NCBI GenBank assembly: GCA_050084985.1
Contig: JBITNC010000001.1
Span: forward strand, 206,708,001 to 206,772,000
From: Nageia nagi
Lineage: Eukaryota; Pinophyta
Direction of reading: 5' to 3'
DNA length: 64,000 bases
This document shows positions 58,761 through 64,000 of the stretch, in pieces. The notes beneath the pieces are model-generated. The model saw only the letters and a program-made list of their open reading frames with translations. It made no database searches and had not been told where the DNA came from. Both the position numbers and the translations under genes were made by a program. The stretch's first letter is position 1; each line of letters starts with the position of its first letter.

Positions 58761-59460
58761 CTTCCTTTAGTGGTAAATTATGCATAACAAAAGAGGGATC
58801 TAAACCAAGCATATCAAAATAAGACCAAGCAAAATTCTTTTAATTTTTAATAAATTTATTTTTCCTTTCTTATTGAGGTTTTTGAAGGGCTACTCTAAAT
58901 TTGATCAACATTTATTCATCACTTATTCTAATATTGACATCTACTAATTTTTTAGTTAGGAATGTTAATTCATCTATTTTCTATAGCAATGAATGCAACT
59001 CTTCTAATCCTTGTAAGTCACCTGTATCATCATCCCCTTGTTGAACCTAAAATACTTAATTGAAATTCACTTCTTCTACAAAATATGCATACTCATTAAG
59101 AATATAACATGTATTCCTTTTCTCATTAGATTTAGGAAAGTTTGAATGTGCCCCCAAGTATTCTAAAATATTATCATTAGTACTAAAGCAATCAAAATCA
59201 AATGGTATAGTATCATCAAGCCATAAATCTTCATCAATATAATCAAAAAGTTCAATAAAATTGTATTATTTTATAACATTGATAGGTCCCATTTTTTATT
59301 TTGTATTCTGATCACTACCTAATCCATTCCTAGTTTTCTAAGCTCCTAAAGTAGTAGGAAAAGAAGACATTACTTGTTCTGATTTACCCAAATACCCTCC
59401 TTTATATTTATAATGTTTTATCATGTATTTATGAATAATAGGAGATGGAAAGGTTTTACC
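58761..59460 (-). pseudogene. Protease-RT linker of element H
   Basis: Contains a DEDLWLDDTI-FDF-like block (about 59235-59150), LSEYGYF-like remains, and near RT the segment FDMLGLDPSFVMHNLPLKEG (about 58830-58775). It matches C's linker. It is heavily decayed. Confidence 0.65.
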
Positions 59461-60850
59461 CATTACAATTTTTGCATGACCCTTCATTGAAATCTCTCTA
59501 TTGGGTGATACCATTGCTATATAGCAAGATCCCCAATTATCTCTACTATTTTCATGCTACTAGTGGCCTTCAAGAAGTATAACATGCTACTGATGGCCTT
59601 CAATACTAAAAATTTTTAGTCATTCCAAATATTTTATGGATATGAACAAATCAATATTTACAATTTTGTATATTCCCATACCTATTTATATGATACAAGG
59701 CTATTTTTCTACATTTACCATTGATGCACCTATTTCTAGAGGTACAATCTCATATCTAGGACTCTTCTAAATTTGTTGCATTACATAAGGCATATGATTA
59801 TGGATCTATAGACTTTAAATTATATAAAATATGAATATACATAATAAATAAAATATCTATAATAGAAGAAGAAATAATATGTACACTATATCAGATAAAA
59901 TAAATATACATAAAAAGTATGCATTTGATATGAAGTATATGTACAATCCTCAACCAAAGGATTGGGATTGGATTGGAGGTGAGCTTGTGATGTATCTTCA
60001 CATGTATGAACCAATAGACTTTTCTACCAAAATCAAAAACCCTCAATCTAGAATATGCACACTATTGATGGCCTAAGAGAAGCACATCACCAATGGCCTA
60101 AGAGAAGCACACTATTAATTGTGTAGGATATGTAAAATTATGCCATGCATGAAAGATAGAAAGTCTCAGAGCTTAGAGTATAACAATTTCTCATAATAGG
60201 TGGTGTTAAGAGACACCATTTCTTAGACACCTCTTCTTAATGAAGATAGCAGAAGACAACCACCTATCAAAGATCTTGTTATATTAATAATATAAACTTT
60301 ATTGTTAAGGTATACATCTATCAATAATATAAACTTTATTGTATTCAAGATATTTTAAAATATGAACCATAATAAATGATAGAACATTTAATATATCACA
60401 TGGCATTGCATTGTAATATAAAATTTTTCTTAACATATGTCATATTACAAAAAGTAATTTAAGAATTCTAAATATGATTTATTAAATAAATAATAAATAA
60501 TTTTTAGGTATTTATAGGATCACCAATTATGGTATGTACCTCATCCTAGTATTCAAATTTTAATCTACCATACACTATAGATGGTAATACATCCATATCA
60601 TGAAGCCATGGTCTTCATAACAATAATTTATATGAAAATTTTGAATCCAAAACCTAAAACTAAGTTTTAACTATTCTAACTCCTATTGTAACCAAAATTG
60701 TAGCTATCCCAATTGGATTTTTGGATGAACTATCATATGCCCTAATTCTGAATGTAGTTTCTTCTAAGGGAGGTATCTTTGCACCTTCGTATTGAAGTTA
60801 TATCAAAAATTTATGAGAGCATACATTAACAACTAATCCATTATATACCA
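59461..60850 (-). pseudogene. Protease of element H, split by a solo LTR
   Basis: The upstream part (60850-60522) has IGIATILVTIGVR and RPWLHDMDVLPS. The downstream part (59801-59461) resumes at PYALCNLANLEESPRY. The reading is continuous across the insertion if one copy of GGATC is removed. Stops are present in both parts, and the Gly of LLLGRPW is itself a stop. Confidence 0.8.
59807..60516 (-). mobile_element. Solo LTR of the Tat family inside H
   Basis: 710 bp flanked by perfect GGATC duplications (59802-59806 and 60517-60521). The minus strand starts TATAAATACCTAAAAAT, a decayed TGTAAATGCCTAAAAAT, and ends GTCTATA. The family palindrome TGGTGTTAAGAGACACCA is at 60201-60218. A short internal tandem (GGCCTAAGAGAAGCACA, at about 60073 and 60101) is present. 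No internal sequence remains, so it arose by LTR-LTR recombination. Confidence 0.9.
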
Positions 60851-60854
60851 ATAT

Positions 60855-61790
60855 TCATTTGATCTCCCATCCATCAATCATAGATGTGATACATAAAGCT
60901 AAGCATTCTGCAAGGAGTTCTTTACTAAGCTTTTCATATCTATAAAATGAAATCACTTCACATTCCCTAATAGATCTAAGTTTTTTTAAAAACATGGTGG
61001 TAGACATATTTGTAGGAATTGTTCCTTTCTTGTACAAAGCATATAATATCTCCCTTTGTGTTTCATATGTAGAGATGAGATCATATAAACTAGTCTCGGT
61101 AGGAGTAGTTTTCAATTGTATAATCATGCTATAAGTTTTGGGAGTAGGTGGGATACATACTTCTTTAGTAGTAATAAGATTTTGAATATTTCTTGGACAT
61201 TCCCTTCTTAATATTACATAAACTTATTTATCAACTAAAACTATGTTCAATGTTACCTTTGGATTTGAATCTTTGTGTTCAATTTCATATTTCCCTTGGG
61301 AAATAAGATCTAAAATTGGTGCCTCTAATGCTCTATAAAAATTTGTAGCATGACCTTTTCTTTGATGATAAGTGCAATAATCATTAGATTTTCCCATAGA
61401 AATATTATCATCATGTGTTATTTTCTCTAGTGGCTGAAATAAACCTCTTTTTGTTAGATCTCTTATAATAAACCTTGGTTGAATTGGGAATGTATATCTC
61501 CTTTCTCTTGTTGTTGCTAATCTTGTCAATTTAGGTGGGGACACAAGTGCATAAACCATATTTACTATCTTTTATTTTTTCTTTGTATATGTTCTTTGAT
61601 TATCCTTAGTGTAATAAGTGTAGGTATGCTTGAGATCTCCTAACTAAAGCATAAATTTCTCTTTTTACAATAATTCTTATGCTAATACCCCAAATCCAAT
61701 ATTCTTATTACTTGGAGCATGTAAATTAATTATTGGAAAAATATAATTTTTGCATATACCATAAATTTCATATTCATCCAATTTTCTATG
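60855..61790 (-). pseudogene. gag tail and pre-protease region of element H
   Basis: From 61790 the minus strand matches C's gag after the capsid core. The frame 61559-61224 encodes PKLTRLATTRERRYTFPIQ, then DYCTYHQRKGHATNFYRALE with an intact C-YH---GH-T knuckle (last Cys replaced by Tyr), then ILDLISQGKYEI and NIVLVDK. The frame 61127-60855 covers the conserved pre-protease region (SLYDLISTYETQ, IPTNM, ITSMIDGWEIK). These are the cleanest copies of these blocks in the window. Confidence 0.85.
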
Positions 61791-62863
61791 TGTAGACACT
61801 CAAAATAAACCCTACATCTAGTTTAACAACATATAAATAAATAAAATAAGTATCTTTTTAACATATATCATACTAAACTAACCATAACTCCTTATACAAG
61901 CTTCAAACAAGCTTTAAAACTCCATTATTGGATAGATCTTTTTGAATAGATGCAAAATGAGTGGTCATACGACCCCTTTTCATTAAAAAATGACCATTTG
62001 GTGATCATTTTAATATTATTATAAAAATTGTGAAAAAATCATTGACGATCTAGTATGGTCTTTGACGATCCTGTAGGATCGTTGATGATCCTATAGGATC
62101 GTTGACGATCCCTAACTAATTCAAAGATAGATAAGTCTAAGCCCAGGAATCAAGGGAATAGCCCAGCATGCATGATTTAGGATTTTTTATGTAGATTTGG
62201 CATAAGAACACCTCAAAATTCGTATGGGATGTTACCTTGAATTTTGTGCCAGCAAGATAATGTATAACAAACATTTGAGCCTATAAATATAAGCTTTGTA
62301 TATGAACAAAGGGACCCAATTTTCATAAGTGAAGCTCTACTAAGATCAAACTAGAAGCTCTACTAAGATCAAACCAGAAGCTCTGCCATTAAGATTACTT
62401 AGAGGTTATATTGTTTTGAGTTTCCTTATTTTATCTTCTATTATTATTATTACATTATATTATATATATGATGTATTTAATTATGTTTTGCATATGACAT
62501 GTTAGGTATGTTTGATGGGTTTTCCATTTCCATGTGTGTAGGGTCCATACAGGAAAGGAGATTAGCACATCATTGTACAAAGGAATATAATCGCAATAAA
62601 AAAGATAAAATCCAAAAAATTACAAAGTGCACTATAATAGTGGAGACCATCGATGATTCATACATTGATCGTTGCCGATCCATACAGATCGATAATGATC
62701 CTTATTGTATTAAATTTCAATGATGATATATTGTAGAATTCAATCTTTTCAAATATAATATCTACCTTATTATTGATGTGTAATGTTGAATGTGTTCTGA
62801 TTCATTATGTTGAATAATTAATCTGGCTAAATTGAGTTTTAGGTGCATAATTCAATATACACA
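61791..62863 (+). repeat. 5' LTR of element F
   Basis: Starts TGTAGACACTCAAAAT and ends ATATACACA (1073 bp). The first ~200 bases align with E's LTR (CTATTATTGGATAG / CATTATTGGATAG, GCAAAATGA-TGGTCA). A TATA box CTATAAATATAAG is at 62281-62293. A ~23-bp tandem (GAAGCTCTACTAAGATCAAA) is at 62333-62388. The CpG-rich module of E is replaced here by a GACGATC-type module. Confidence 0.8.
62043..62112. repeat. Palindromic GACGATC/GATCGTT module in F's LTR
   Basis: Four or more copies of TTGACGATCC and its inverse GGATCGTTGA at ~20-bp spacing. A second, looser cluster is at 62648-62702. It is in the LTR position where E has its own CpG-rich motif. Confidence 0.7.
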
Positions 62864-62887
62864 TTCGGGCACTAGAAGGAGGGCCCC
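62864..62887 (+). other. Primer binding site region of element F
   Basis: GCACTAGAAGGAGGGCCCC follows the LTR after a few bases. It matches the corresponding place in E. Confidence 0.65.
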
Positions 62888-64000
62888 TTGCATGCATTTA
62901 GAGAATTGGAATGAAAATAGGCTTGAGTTTCTTTTGTTTTGATCATATTTTGATTCTATTTACATCTTATGGAACTATAAACTAACTTAATCTATTTCAT
63001 CTATTATTTATTTTTGTTTCTTATTTTTTCTTGGATTGATGATGATCAGACCATAATCACCAACAATCTCTATAAAATCATCAACAATCTCTATCAAAAT
63101 TGGTACGCTTTCTAATCTGTTGTAAATATAAGAAAGCATAAGTAGGCATCTAAAATGATAGTTGTTAAAATTTGATTGTGATTCCTTTGCCTAGAGTGCA
63201 TATAGGAGTGGGTAGTAAAAAATTTTAAAATGCATTATTTAATATATGAGTGATATTTTTTTTTTTCTTGGGTTAAGGGTATGTACACATTAATACTTTT
63301 TATCTCATCTATTTATGCTCTCCCTTTGCACTTTATGCGACCTAAGGTGACCAGAATAGACTTGATAAGAAGGAATAATTAAATTTCTCTTTTCTTTTAC
63401 ACTATTATTAATTTGGTTAATATATCACACATAATGACCTCTTACTAAGTCTGCCCTTACCACTCCAATGGAGGTCGAAGGGATATGTGACTAGTAAGAG
63501 AAGGTAATTTACTACACTTAATACTTCCACTATTGGAAGGAGTAAATGAATCACACTAAATGGAATGAACTTAAGGAAAATAACTTGAGTTTTTGGGTAG
63601 TATAAATCATATTAAAAGGTTAATGAATTGGATGGATTCGAATACACTAAGTACTTTCACTTAACAAAGTATGCTCTCACTTTTGCGCTTTAAGCAATCT
63701 TAAGTGATCAGAAATAAGTTAAGTGAAAGAGGTAAAATTTATTCACATCTTATTTGGAAATATGCTTCACATTAACACTCTTAAAGATGTCTACCCTTAC
63801 CACTCCATTGGAAGTCAAAGGGATTTGTGACTCTTGGAGGAGTAATTGAACCTCACTTAACTAATTCATCTACACTTAATGGCTTCTTACTAAGTCTGCT
63901 CTTACCACTCCATTGGAGGTCGAAGAGATATGTGACTAGTAAGAAGAGGGAATTTATCACACATAATACTTCCACAGATGGAAGGGGTTAATGAATGTCA
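62888..64000 (+). repeat. Repeat-rich 5' leader of element F
   Basis: Homologous to E's leader (minus, 40880-39740). Three copies of a block ending CCACTCCATTGGAGGTC (about 63460, 63799 and 63905; CTCCATTGGAG is self-complementary) and a pair of GCTCTC(C/A)-TTTGC-CTTTA blocks (63317 and 63671) are visible. No coding frame is present. Confidence 0.75.

Larger units (their letters stand above)
54218..61790 (-). mobile_element. Tat-lineage element H (5' end beyond window)
   Basis: Minus-strand element with a 3' LTR (54218-54608), PPT, 3' tandem repeats, integrase, both RNase H domains, RT, linker, protease (split by a solo LTR) and gag tail. Its gag is cut at 61790 by insertion of F, and the rest lies outside the window. 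It inserted into the G/S2 unit with left flank CCCTA (54213-54217). Decay is similar to C. Confidence 0.85.
61791..64000 (+). mobile_element. E-family Tat element F, 5' end only
   Basis: A plus-strand relative of E inserted in H's gag (left flank CTATG at 61786-61790). It has a 5' LTR, a PBS region and a repeat-rich leader homologous to E's. It runs past the window end, at a point equivalent to about 39740 in E, so no coding sequence is visible. Confidence 0.85.

Overview
This window is a block of nested, decayed transposable elements from an AT-rich nuclear genome. The families present are plant ones: Ty3/gypsy chromoviruses, Tat-lineage Ty3/gypsy elements with two RNase H domains, and an L1-type LINE. 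The host is therefore a large-genome land plant. A gymnosperm would fit the age and depth of the nesting, but the sequence alone does not prove it. I found no intact host gene, no rRNA, tRNA or CRISPR, and no bacterial-style features.

Left part (1-24 kb). The outermost layer is a minus-strand Tat fragment (T1; 1283-1805 and 21104-21455). It was split by chromovirus B (minus, 1811-21098; near-matching duplication tgacc/tgatc). B itself received two plus-strand insertions: chromovirus A (2989-8221) in its 3' LTR, and Tat element C (9661-17539) in its internal region. B's other LTR (19559-21098) shows the LTR without A, which fixes the order of events. T1 abuts part of a LINE (ORF1 tail plus endonuclease, 21460-23170, minus).

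Middle (24.1-41.8 kb). Element E (minus, 24110-41752) is a 17.6-kb Tat-type retrotransposon with two 846-bp LTRs and a perfect ATGTA target duplication. Its order on the minus strand is: 5' LTR, PBS, a long repeated 5' leader, gag with a coiled-coil region, protease, linker, RT, RNase H, a second (archaeal-type) RNase H, integrase, then an unidentified sense ORF (31024-30005). On the opposite strand, between that ORF and the 3' LTR, lies a gene resembling plant mobile domain (PMD) proteins (25688-28080), probably with one intron. This antisense gene and the unknown sense ORF are the most unusual contents of the window.

Right part (41.8-64 kb). There are stretches with no recognised gene, the N-terminal half of a LINE ORF1 (45320-46050, minus), and an array of palindromic ~62-bp repeats (48173-48517). 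Tat element G (minus, from 48518) is inserted in that array and has lost its RT core. Tat element H (minus, 54218-61790) follows and is interrupted in its protease by a solo LTR (59807-60516, perfect GGATC duplication). H is cut at its gag by F (plus, 61791 to the window end), a relative of E of which only the LTR, PBS and leader are visible.

Almost every coding region is broken, mostly by stops where homologues have Gln, Arg or Trp codons, which is the pattern left by cytosine-methylation decay. None of the elements looks able to make its own proteins now. E is the youngest complete one by LTR similarity.
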